Source: Saltatorellus ferox (lineage in GTDB: Bacteria > Planctomycetota > UBA1135 > GCA-002686595). Taken from it: 64,000 nt of DNA. Each line of letters opens with the position of its first letter. Within the stretch, counting starts at the first letter, position 1. The position numbers were made by a program, and so were the translations under genes. Below are positions 7,429-14,810 of the stretch, piece by piece. Under the pieces are notes generated by a model. The model had not been told where the DNA came from. It ran no database searches and worked only from the letters and a program-made list of their open reading frames with translations. The DNA lies in the NCBI GenBank assembly GCA_007751475.1, contig CP036434.1, positions 2,480,001 to 2,544,000 of the forward strand, in the 5' to 3' direction.

Positions 7429-9513
7429 TCAGGGACGTTTCTCCGAACCGCTACGTTCCATCGAATCCGCACCGGTACGGAGGCGCTGCGTGAGTTCCTT
7501 GAGATCGGTCTTCTGTCCGGACGTCAGAGGCCTGTGGGTCGAGGCGTGCCCCAGCAGGGCGCGGAACGCGCGCAGGAGTCCCTTGGCCTCACCATGCCGC
7601 TGCTCAACGCCTCGAGCGAACGCGCTCGGCGTCTCGGTGCGCGCCTGGCGCAGGCCGCGGGCCTCGAGCGCCGCCAGCAAGGCCCTGGCCTCGGGCAACG
7701 GCGGCGGTCCGATCCCGAGGGCAGGCTCCCCTGACGCGTCGCTGGTGGGCGCCCTGGGGGCCGCAGCCGCTTCGTCCTTCCCGAGGCGTCGTCTCAGCCA
7801 CCGGACGACGGCGAGCAGGGCGCCCAGCGCCAGAACGACTATCAGCACGCCATCAGCGGCACGGCCGGTACGGCTCCTGGCCAGTTGTCCGAAGGCCAGC
7901 CGAAGCTCCTCCACGGCCCGCCCGGCGCTCCCCGCGACCCAATCGCCGAGGGTCGACGTACGGGCGCCTGCGCGTCCTCCTTGTTCGCCTGTCCAGATCG
8001 CCAGGTCCTTGTCGGAGTCGGTGACCGGTGCCCACCGGAAGTCGGCTCCCGCGGACGTGCTGTCCTCGGGCGTACCGTCGAAGGTCAGCCAGCCGAGGTC
8101 CTCGAAATGCACCTCGATCCAGGCGTGCCCGTCGTTCGATCGAACCAGGAAGCCGTTCTCGTCGGGAAGGGGCTCGCTCGCCAGGTATCCGATCGCAATA
8201 CGCGTCGGGATCCCCTGCAGTCGAAGGAGGATCGCAGCCAGGGACGCGAAGTGCGAGCATGACCCCGCGCCGCGTTCCAGGAGCGTGAGGCATCGCTCCG
8301 GCGAGAGGAGGCTGGTGTCGTAGAGTTCGTAGCCGAAAGCGTTTCGGAGCTGGCCGAGGACGTCGAGGACATCCTCGAGATCCGACGTGTTGCCGAACGT
8401 CAGCGACTCGGAATAGGCGCGAAGGGCGCGAAGGGCATGGTCGCGGTCGGAGCCTTCTTCGAAGGGCGGTAGCTCGGTGAAGGCGTCCCCTGGAAGCGAT
8501 CCGGCGGAGCGCTTCTTCTCGAGCACGCGTAGAGGCCACGCGGTGGATTCGGATCGCACGCCGTACCGGTGCTTGTCGTTCCCCGTGAGACTCCAGATCT
8601 CCGCGCCCGGCGCGAACTGGATCGACTCGGTTCGGATGGCCCGCAGGTGCGAGGGAGCAAAGACGAGCCCGTTCGAGGCATGGAGGAACTCCACGGTGAG
8701 CTCGGTGGGTGGCTCAGCCGGGGGCATCGTCGCACCCTTCGTTCCGCTCGAACCTGGATTCAGCTGGATCCAGCCATCTGCTCCTGCATCGGCCAGCACG
8801 GCGCGCGCGGACCTGCGCTCGCGCAGCGTCCCGTTCGCTCCGTACTCGTCCAGGACCAGGCCCCGGAGATAGTGTCCGGGCCCGTCCGCGGGGCCCGAGG
8901 TGGTGACCCGCAGGACCGGCTCGTCCGAGAGCAGGTCTCCGACGGGGGCGCGTACCCCCGACTCCCCAGTCTCCGACTCGGTCGCGTCCGCCCGACCGCT
9001 GCCGGGTCCCACGAGACCGCCGGTCCGTCTCGGCCAGCGCTCCGTCTCCGCATCGTCGCTCTCCGGAAGGGCCTCGCGACGTCTCTCGATGGCCTTCTCG
9101 ATGGCCTCGACCCGCGAGGCCTTCTTGCCGGGCTCCGGGTCCGAAACCACGGTCCTCGCGACCACTTCGAGCCCCGCCATCAGCACCAGCGTCAGCAGAA
9201 GGCACTGGAGAGCCACCACCCCGGCCGCTATCCACGCGGGAGTCCAGGCGCCGGCCAGGACCGCGCGCCCGCGGGTGGCCCGCTCCGTTTCCCGTCGCAG
9301 GGTCCGAGAGGTCACGAAGAGCGCGACAGCCAGGAAGAAGGCCGACTTCATGAACTTCGACAAGATCCGAGCGCTCTCAGGGGGCTGACCGCGCGCGGCC
9401 TCCGCGCCCACCGTGGCGAGAATCACGAGGGACGTGACCGTCGCCACGGCGACGAATGCGTAGGCAGCGAGATGGCGCTCTCTCCCCGAACTCTCCGGGC
9501 GCGACCCCCTCAA
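7429..9513 (-). CDS. Membrane-anchored transglutaminase-like protein
   Basis: A TgpA-like architecture of about 694 residues. N-terminal transmembrane segments lie near residues 14-34, 57-72 and 92-120. A large extracytoplasmic region follows, then a transglutaminase core and one C-terminal transmembrane helix (VLIVVLALGALLAVVRW) ahead of a short cytosolic tail. The catalytic triad is visible: Cys in GAGSCSHFA (~418), His in NDGHAWIEVHF (~465) and Asp in WLTFDGTPED (~479). The start is taken as TTG at 9513, overlapping the TGA of the upstream DUF58 gene (TTGA); the frame runs open to 9591, so a longer form is possible. Last gene of a moxR-DUF58-transglutaminase operon. Families of this kind act on cell-envelope proteins or peptides; the substrate is unknown. 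Confidence 0.85.
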   Translation of the reverse strand: MRGSRPESSGRERHLAAYAFVAVATVTSLVILATVGAEAARGQPPESARILSKFMKSAFFLAVALFVTSRTLRRETERATRGRAVLAGAWTPAWIAAGVVALQCLLLTLVLMAGLEVVARTVVSDPEPGKKASRVEAIEKAIERRREALPESDDAETERWPRRTGGLVGPGSGRADATESETGESGVRAPVGDLLSDEPVLRVTTSGPADGPGHYLRGLVLDEYGANGTLRERRSARAVLADAGADGWIQLNPGSSGTKGATMPPAEPPTELTVEFLHASNGLVFAPSHLRAIRTESIQFAPGAEIWSLTGNDKHRYGVRSESTAWPLRVLEKKRSAGSLPGDAFTELPPFEEGSDRDHALRALRAYSESLTFGNTSDLEDVLDVLGQLRNAFGYELYDTSLLSPERCLTLLERGAGSCSHFASLAAILLRLQGIPTRIAIGYLASEPLPDENGFLVRSNDGHAWIEVHFEDLGWLTFDGTPEDSTSAGADFRWAPVTDSDKDLAIWTGEQGGRAGARTSTLGDWVAGSAGRAVEELRLAFGQLARSRTGRAADGVLIVVLALGALLAVVRWLRRRLGKDEAAAAPRAPTSDASGEPALGIGPPPLPEARALLAALEARGLRQARTETPSAFARGVEQRHGEAKGLLRAFRALLGHASTHRPLTSGQKTDLKELTQRLRTGADSMERSGSEKRP

Positions 9514-10676
9514 GGCATCACCTCGGCCAGCGTGCGCCCATGGGCGTCTGCCCACACCGTGATCTGTACTTCGAAACCGAGTCGTCGGCACTCTGGCCGG
9601 TGGAGCAAAGATTGGACCGGGATGACGAGCGCGCCGAGGGGCGTGACCCCCAGCCCGGGGCCCATCGGCCGAGACTCCCTCCGCGGTCCAGGGTCGTGCG
9701 AGAGATCGGTCAGCGCGTTCAGGTGGTGCAGCGGATTCTGCGAGACGCAGAGGCTATTCGGGTCGTGGTCGAGGAGCCCCGACGCATGGGGGTGAGGCTC
9801 GCCGGTGAGCAGCTCGACCTCCAGGCCGCGACCGGTCCAGGCCTGGACGATCGACGCGGCGACCGAAACGGCGACTTCGAACGCTGCGGCGGCGCGCGAG
9901 GACATTCCGCCCGCTCCGCTCGGAAAGCAAAGGATGACGCTCGCGCTGTCGTTCGTGAGTCTCGGGCGTTCGACGGCAGTCCAGCGCGCTCGCCGAAGGC
10001 TGGAGCGCAGATGGAGGTCGCGCACGGAGTCGCCGTGCCTCGCGTCTCGCAGGGAAACCGGTAGACCTTGCCCGCGGGCGAGGTGTCTCTGCGTGGCTTC
10101 GTTCTCCCGGGCGAGCACCTGCCGCAGGACGCGGCGCGCGTCGATGTCGCGGTCCGGCATCAGCCGAGGGAGCGCGATCAAGAGCGCCTCGACCCCGAGC
10201 GAGCGGCTCGCGGTGACGAGACCGAAGGGGTACCCAGAGCTGATGAGGAGCCTGAGGCCCTCCGAGCGCCCGCGAACCGGAACGCGCAGCGGAAGCTCCA
10301 GCGGATAGCCCTCGCGACGGCGCCCGATGGCCGCGATGAGGAGTCGAGGGGCGCGCTCGCGTGATGCGCGGTCATCGCTCGCGCGAACGAGGGCGACCGT
10401 GACGAGTCTTGCCGCTCGCCTGGTGACGAGCCGCGTGCCGACGCCGACCGTCTTTCCAGCATGAACGGTGATCCTGGACGGAGTGTGCACGCGCTCGATG
10501 GCCAGGACCTGCCGGCGCGCGAGCCAGGGCGCCAGAATCAAAACGCTGAGGCCGAAGCTCACCACGAGCCAGGCGAGCTCCATGCCGGCGAGCGCCGCGG
10601 GTGTCGCGCCTATCACGGTGGCGAGGAGGATGCCCATCCCCGCACCGAACGACAGTCGAATGGGCCCCGCCTCCAT
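9510..10676 (-). CDS. DUF58 domain protein
   Basis: 388 residues. Two hydrophobic segments at the N terminus (LLATVIGATPAALAGMELAW and the following stretch to LILAPWL) are followed by an extracytoplasmic-like region. The DUF58 signature is near residue 225: GLPVSLRDARHGDSVRDLHL, then SSLRRARWTAVERP, matching the usual Y..GD..R.I.W..SAR.g pattern. The C-terminal part resembles the von Willebrand-type fold usual after DUF58. It lies directly downstream of the MoxR ATPase and overlaps the transglutaminase start by four bases. MoxR-DUF58-transglutaminase sets are a known conserved arrangement thought to act in envelope protein assembly; the exact role is unknown. Confidence 0.85.
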   Translation of the reverse strand: MEAGPIRLSFGAGMGILLATVIGATPAALAGMELAWLVVSFGLSVLILAPWLARRQVLAIERVHTPSRITVHAGKTVGVGTRLVTRRAARLVTVALVRASDDRASRERAPRLLIAAIGRRREGYPLELPLRVPVRGRSEGLRLLISSGYPFGLVTASRSLGVEALLIALPRLMPDRDIDARRVLRQVLARENEATQRHLARGQGLPVSLRDARHGDSVRDLHLRSSLRRARWTAVERPRLTNDSASVILCFPSGAGGMSSRAAAAFEVAVSVAASIVQAWTGRGLEVELLTGEPHPHASGLLDHDPNSLCVSQNPLHHLNALTDLSHDPGPRRESRPMGPGLGVTPLGALVIPVQSLLHRPECRRLGFEVQITVWADAHGRTLAEVMP

Positions 10677-10690
10677 GGAATCGTGCCGCG

Positions 10691-11821
10691 CTACCGCTCG
10701 ATCGCGCCGTCCCGGGAGAGCCGCGGAACCGGAATCGTTCGGATGATCTGCAGGAGGAGCGAGGCGCTGTCCGATCGGCCGTCGTAGCCTGCTTCGGCCG
10801 GGACGAGGCGGTGGGCCAGTACGGGAACGATCAGCTCGAAGACGTCTTCGGGAATCACGTGGTCGCGCCCTTCCAGAAGAGCGCGGGCCCGCGCTGCGCG
10901 GTCCAGATCGAGGGCTGCGCGGGGACTGACTCCGAGGAGGAAGGGGGACGTGCGGAGGCTTTCGACTTCCTGGTCCAGGTGCGGAGCGCCCGCCGTTCGC
11001 GTCGCCGCGACGAGGTCGAGGAGGTAGTCGAGGATCGGCTCGGCGACCGTGATGTGATCGACGGCGGCCATCGCGTCGCGGATCGCGTCACGGACGGAGG
11101 GCGCCGAGGCGCTGCCGATGAGTGCGTCCAGGGGATCCCGGGAGCGGCGGTCGCGCATCAGCTGGCGCTCCGCGTCGCGATGGGGGTAGCCGGGCGAGAG
11201 GCGCATCATGAAGCGGTCGAGCTGCGACTCCGGCAACGGGAAGGTACCCGCGAACTCGATCGGATTCTGCGTGGCGATCACGAAGAACGGCCATGGGAGA
11301 GGGTGACGCTCCCCTTCGATCGTGACGGCGCGCTCGGCCATGGCTTCCAGCAGCGCCGATTGCGTTCTCGGTGGAGTGCGATTGAGCTCGTCCGCGAGCA
11401 ACAGCTCGCTGAAGACGGGGCCGGGGAGGAAGCGGAAATGCGCCCTTCCACGGCTCGCGTCCGGCGCGGAATCCAGCGCAGGATAGGACGCCCCCGTGAG
11501 GTCCTGTGGCAGGAGGTCCGAGGTCATCTGGATACGCTGGAGGCCGAGCCCGCTCGCGACCGCCAGGGCCTTGGCCAGCGTGGTCTTGCCCGTGCCCGGC
11601 ACGTCCTCCAGGAGCAGGTGCCCGCCTGCGATCAGGCATGTGACGGCGTTGCGGAGAACCTCCTCCTTGCCCTGGATGACCCGGCCCAGGGAGGCCAGCA
11701 ACGGGGCGAGGCGGGCGGGTAGATCGGCCGAGACCTCAGCCGGGAATTTCTTTCCGGGGACCGGACTGTGCTCGGCCACCGGGTGGGTGGGGCTTCCGTC
11801 TGGGGACTCATCAGGCTCCAT
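10691..11821 (-). CDS. MoxR-family AAA+ ATPase
   Basis: 376 residues, with a ~45-residue Pro/Ser-rich N-terminal extension before the AAA core. Walker A is DVPGTGKTTLAKAL (~75). Walker B is LLLADELNRTPPRTQSALLE (~142), the MoxR version. Sensor 1 is VIATQNPIEFAGTFPLPESQ, and the arginine-finger region is LDRFMMRL. The C-terminal lid follows (LGVSPRAALDLDRAARARAL). Acts as a cytosolic chaperone-like ATPase, usually on the VWA or DUF58 proteins encoded beside it. First gene of the three-gene operon; 14 bp separate it from DUF58. The opposite-strand gene at 11959 is divergent, so promoters for both probably lie in 11822-11958. Confidence 0.92.
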   Translation of the reverse strand: MEPDESPDGSPTHPVAEHSPVPGKKFPAEVSADLPARLAPLLASLGRVIQGKEEVLRNAVTCLIAGGHLLLEDVPGTGKTTLAKALAVASGLGLQRIQMTSDLLPQDLTGASYPALDSAPDASRGRAHFRFLPGPVFSELLLADELNRTPPRTQSALLEAMAERAVTIEGERHPLPWPFFVIATQNPIEFAGTFPLPESQLDRFMMRLSPGYPHRDAERQLMRDRRSRDPLDALIGSASAPSVRDAIRDAMAAVDHITVAEPILDYLLDLVAATRTAGAPHLDQEVESLRTSPFLLGVSPRAALDLDRAARARALLEGRDHVIPEDVFELIVPVLAHRLVPAEAGYDGRSDSASLLLQIIRTIPVPRLSRDGAIER

Positions 11822-11958
11822 TGCCGCACTCTACCCGTGCTCTGTCCCAGGTCACTCAAGTTTGGGGCTGATGTGGTCGAAGGCCGTATCGAAAGTGCGT
11901 CTCCGCAGCTGGTCCCTGTTCTCGAATTCACTGCGCTGAAGCCGCTTTCTTCCCCGCG

Positions 11959-12279
11959 ATGTCGCAGCCTCCTCCTCCCATGAGTTTTCACGATCCAGAA
12001 GCGGACGTTGCCGCTGCCGAGCGGCGTTCCCAGACACGCAATGATTCGGAGCAGCGAGGTCGGATCAGCTTGCAGGCCGGGGATGTGGACGTCCGGGTCG
12101 AGAATGAATCTCCTGCGGGGCTCTTCGTGGTCCTCGATGAGGCGCTGGAGGTGGACGTACGCTGGCAGACCGACGAAGGGGAGCGCCGTTCGCGGGCGCG
12201 ACTGAAGCGTGTGACGACGCTGCCCGGGCAGCAGAGCGGCTGGGGCCTCGAGCTGATTGGCCAGGAGCGGTGCGCGTGA
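11959..12279 (+). CDS. Small PilZ-like protein
   Basis: 106 residues (86 if translation starts at the second ATG, 11980). Polar N terminus, then alternating beta-type segments: RGRISLQAGDVDVRVENES, GLFVVLDEALEVDVRWQTD, RSRARLKRVTTLPGQQSGWG and LELIGQ. The spacing and the WGLELIG ending resemble a PilZ-type beta barrel, but the RxxxR and DxSxxG c-di-GMP motifs are not convincing, so this is a structural resemblance only. Its stop overlaps the GTG of the sensor kinase (GTGA at 12276-12279), which implies translational coupling and a possible role as a partner of that kinase. Confidence 0.7.
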   Translation: MSQPPPPMSFHDPEADVAAAERRSQTRNDSEQRGRISLQAGDVDVRVENESPAGLFVVLDEALEVDVRWQTDEGERRSRARLKRVTTLPGQQSGWGLELIGQERCA

Positions 12280-14474
12280 GCCCGTTCAGATCCGGTGCGG
12301 GGGCAGGCCGCACTCTCAGGCAGCGCATGGTCGTCAGCGTGGTGCTGGGGTCGGCCCTGTTCCTTGGGGTCACCGTGCTGCTGCGCGCCTCCATCCAGGG
12401 GAAGTCGGACTCGCTGGAGGGGGCGGTCCAGGCCAAGCTCGGAGCCGAGGATGGGCTCTTCGAGGTCGAGCGTCAGGTCAGTTCGCTGCATCGTCGTCTG
12501 GCGAAGTGGCGCTCCGAAGCGTACTCGGTCAGCGGGGTCGCGCAGGGGCTCGAGCCTTTCTGGCAGACGCTCCAGGCGAATACGGACCTTCGGCCTGACG
12601 AAACGCTTGCGCTCGTCTCTCCGACGGGCGAGATGTTGGCCGCCGTGGGGCCGCTCGCGAGCGATCCACGCGAACTCAATTCCCTGCTGCGCATCCGCGC
12701 TCTCGTCGGACGAACGGGCTCCGCCGGCCTTCGGTCTGGCATGGTCCTGCCCGGTCCAGAGCCGACGATCGGCGTCTCCGTACCCGTCCACGAGGTCAGC
12801 GCAGGGGAAGGCAACCCCGTGGGCAGTCTCCCCGGCGCCAGCCCGCGCGTCGTGCTCATCAGCTCGTTCGAGTCGCGCGGCGGTAGGATGCGCGACGACG
12901 ACATCGCGCTGACTTTCTACCCGCTCCACGGCGACGGTCTTCCGCCGGAGCTGGCCCACGTTCCGGCCAAGCTCTGGCGTCAGAACGGCATGTTCGAGGA
13001 GCCGTCCGATGACGGCGCCCGATCGTTCCGTGCCGTCGAGGATGCCTCCGAGCGCCCGACGTTCCTCCTGGTCGCCCAGGCACGCCAGCCAGTCTCCGGC
13101 GTCTTCGGACCCGCCATGGGGGACAGCCTCATCTGGGAAGTCCTCGCGATTCTCGTCACGCTTCTCCTGAGCGTCCGGTTCGTGAACCGCGATATCCTCA
13201 AGCCGCTGCTCGGCATGGAGCGCCATGCTTCGAGGCTCGCGCGCACCGAGCATGGCCGCCTCGAGTTTCACTCGCGCGAGGACGGCGAGATCGGTGCGCT
13301 CGCGAGATCTCTCGACGAGATGCTGCACAAGATCCAGGCAGATCGCTCGGAGTTCGTTCGCAGCGCCCGGATCGCCGGCATGTCGGACGTCTCGATGGGC
13401 GTGGTGCATAGCGCTGGCAACATTCTCAATAGCGTCAACGTTTCCACCAAGCTCCTCGCGAAGGAGCTCGGCGAGATCGGGATCAGCGACCTGAGGGCCA
13501 TGATTGCCGAGCTCAAGGATCATCAGGACGACCTCGCCACCTACGTGACCGAAGACCCGAACGGCAAGTTCCTGCTGCCGTTCCTCTTCGCGACCACGGA
13601 AGCGCTCGACGATCTGCGGACGCGCTGTCTCGTGGAGCTCGAGTCCGTCGAGCATGGCGTCGGTCACGTGATCGATCTGATCCGTAGCCAGGAGAAGTAC
13701 GCCATCGGCGCGGCGGTCGTGGAGTCGACCAGCATCGAGGCGGTGATCGATCAGGCGCTGAACATCGCGACGCTTGCGGGTGAAGACGCCAGCGAGATTC
13801 ACATCGAGCGTTCCTACTCCCGTATCGGCGAGGTCTTCATCGACCGCCACAAGCTGACGAGCATCCTGATCAACATCATCTCCAACGCCGTGGAGGCTCT
13901 GAATAGCGCGGACGTCAAGGAGAAGCGGCTAGAGCTCGCGCTCTACCCCATGACCGATGACCGCTTCGTGATCGAAGTGATGGACACCGGCGTGGGGATC
14001 GCGCCGGAGAACCTCGACCTGATCTTCACGGCGGCGTTCTCGACCAAGAAGAACTCCTCCGGTCAGGGACTCCACACGACCGCCAACCTCTGCAAGGAGC
14101 TCGGCATCGCCATCGGGACCGTGAGCGAAGGCGAGGGCTTCGGAAGCGTCTTCAAGCTGCGGGTTCCATATTCGCCCCCGGACGGGATTCAGGAGGCCGG
14201 GCGGGCCGTCGAACCTGGGAGCGGCGCGCACGGCCAAACCGTCGCCGGTGGCGCGGAAGGCAGCGGCCAGGCGCTGGCCGGGCAGGGTCCGTCTTCGGCT
14301 GGCACGCCCGGATCCGCCACCGACGGAACTGCGCTCGAGGATCCGGCCCCGGCGCTGCCCTCGGATTCAGAGGGGGGGTCGGGCCAGATCAGCGAGGAGC
14401 GATCCTGGAGCAGCCACTCGGAGCGAGGGGATCTGTACCGGGACAACAGCTACCGAGATCGGAAGCCGTTCTGA
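12276..14474 (+). CDS. Membrane sensor histidine kinase (HAMP + HATPase)
   Basis: About 732 residues. GTG at 12276 is preferred over GTG 12270 because AGGAG lies eight bases upstream and it forms a GTGA overlap with the previous gene. Transmembrane helix 1 lies at ~15-36. A ~250-residue extracytoplasmic sensor follows, then helix 2 near 285 (LAILVTLLLSVRFV) and HAMP (ILKPLLGMERHASRLA...DGEIGALARSLDEML). The phospho-acceptor region is VSMGVVHSAGNILNSVNVST (His ~376). The ATPase domain has NIISNAVEALNS, DTGVGIAPENLDLIFTAAFS and SGQGLHTTANL. The last ~100 residues are Gly/Ser/Glu-rich and disordered. No response regulator is adjacent. Confidence 0.9.
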   Translation: MSPFRSGAGAGRTLRQRMVVSVVLGSALFLGVTVLLRASIQGKSDSLEGAVQAKLGAEDGLFEVERQVSSLHRRLAKWRSEAYSVSGVAQGLEPFWQTLQANTDLRPDETLALVSPTGEMLAAVGPLASDPRELNSLLRIRALVGRTGSAGLRSGMVLPGPEPTIGVSVPVHEVSAGEGNPVGSLPGASPRVVLISSFESRGGRMRDDDIALTFYPLHGDGLPPELAHVPAKLWRQNGMFEEPSDDGARSFRAVEDASERPTFLLVAQARQPVSGVFGPAMGDSLIWEVLAILVTLLLSVRFVNRDILKPLLGMERHASRLARTEHGRLEFHSREDGEIGALARSLDEMLHKIQADRSEFVRSARIAGMSDVSMGVVHSAGNILNSVNVSTKLLAKELGEIGISDLRAMIAELKDHQDDLATYVTEDPNGKFLLPFLFATTEALDDLRTRCLVELESVEHGVGHVIDLIRSQEKYAIGAAVVESTSIEAVIDQALNIATLAGEDASEIHIERSYSRIGEVFIDRHKLTSILINIISNAVEALNSADVKEKRLELALYPMTDDRFVIEVMDTGVGIAPENLDLIFTAAFSTKKNSSGQGLHTTANLCKELGIAIGTVSEGEGFGSVFKLRVPYSPPDGIQEAGRAVEPGSGAHGQTVAGGAEGSGQALAGQGPSSAGTPGSATDGTALEDPAPALPSDSEGGSGQISEERSWSSHSERGDLYRDNSYRDRKPF

Positions 14475-14547
14475 CCCGGAGCGCTTCCGGTGATGGCACT
14501 CCTTTATCGGCACCCTGTGGCCGCGGACTCCCGGGCGGCGGAATGGA

Positions 14548-14784
14548 CTACTTGTCGAAGACGTTCGTCTCGCTCGGGCTGATCCGTTCCTCCACGGTCT
14601 CCACCGTCAGGTCCAGCCCCTCCAGGTCGAGGTCCCCCTGGTGATGGTCTCCCGCGGCAAGGCGTTCGCCGGCGGCGTCCTGTCCACTGGCACTCTGCCC
14701 GGCGGCACCCGAGGTCACGTCAGCGGCGCCTGCAGCACGGCCAGCGCCAGAGGCATTCGATTTCTGTTCACGATTCACGGCCAT
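14548..14784 (-). CDS. Small peptide, candidate radical SAM-modified RiPP precursor
   Basis: 78 residues, third gene of the radical SAM operon; its ATG lies 26 bases after the stop of the upstream radical SAM gene, with GGACGAG as a likely ribosome site. The N-terminal two thirds is low-complexity Ala/Gly/Ser/Gln. The C-terminal third is acidic and ordered (DLDLEGLDLTVETVEERISP) and ends SETNVFDK. A small acidic peptide coupled to two cobalamin-type radical SAM enzymes with PqqD-like tails is what a RiPP precursor looks like, with the last ~12 residues as a possible core. I recognise no known precursor family, so the role is inference; it could instead be an unrelated small protein. Confidence 0.55.
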   Translation of the reverse strand: MAVNREQKSNASGAGRAAGAADVTSGAAGQSASGQDAAGERLAAGDHHQGDLDLEGLDLTVETVEERISPSETNVFDK

Positions 14785-14810
14785 GGGATCTCGTCCTGGT
14801 GTTCTGGCGT

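Noticed and set aside
11988..13850. 620-residue open frame on the minus strand
   Set aside because: Covers the sensor kinase, whose HAMP and ATPase motifs are unambiguous; the antisense frame has no domain pattern.
14475..14547. Intrinsic terminator between the kinase and the peptide gene
   Set aside because: Only a five-pair stem (CCGGA/TCCGG) without a T-run is seen.
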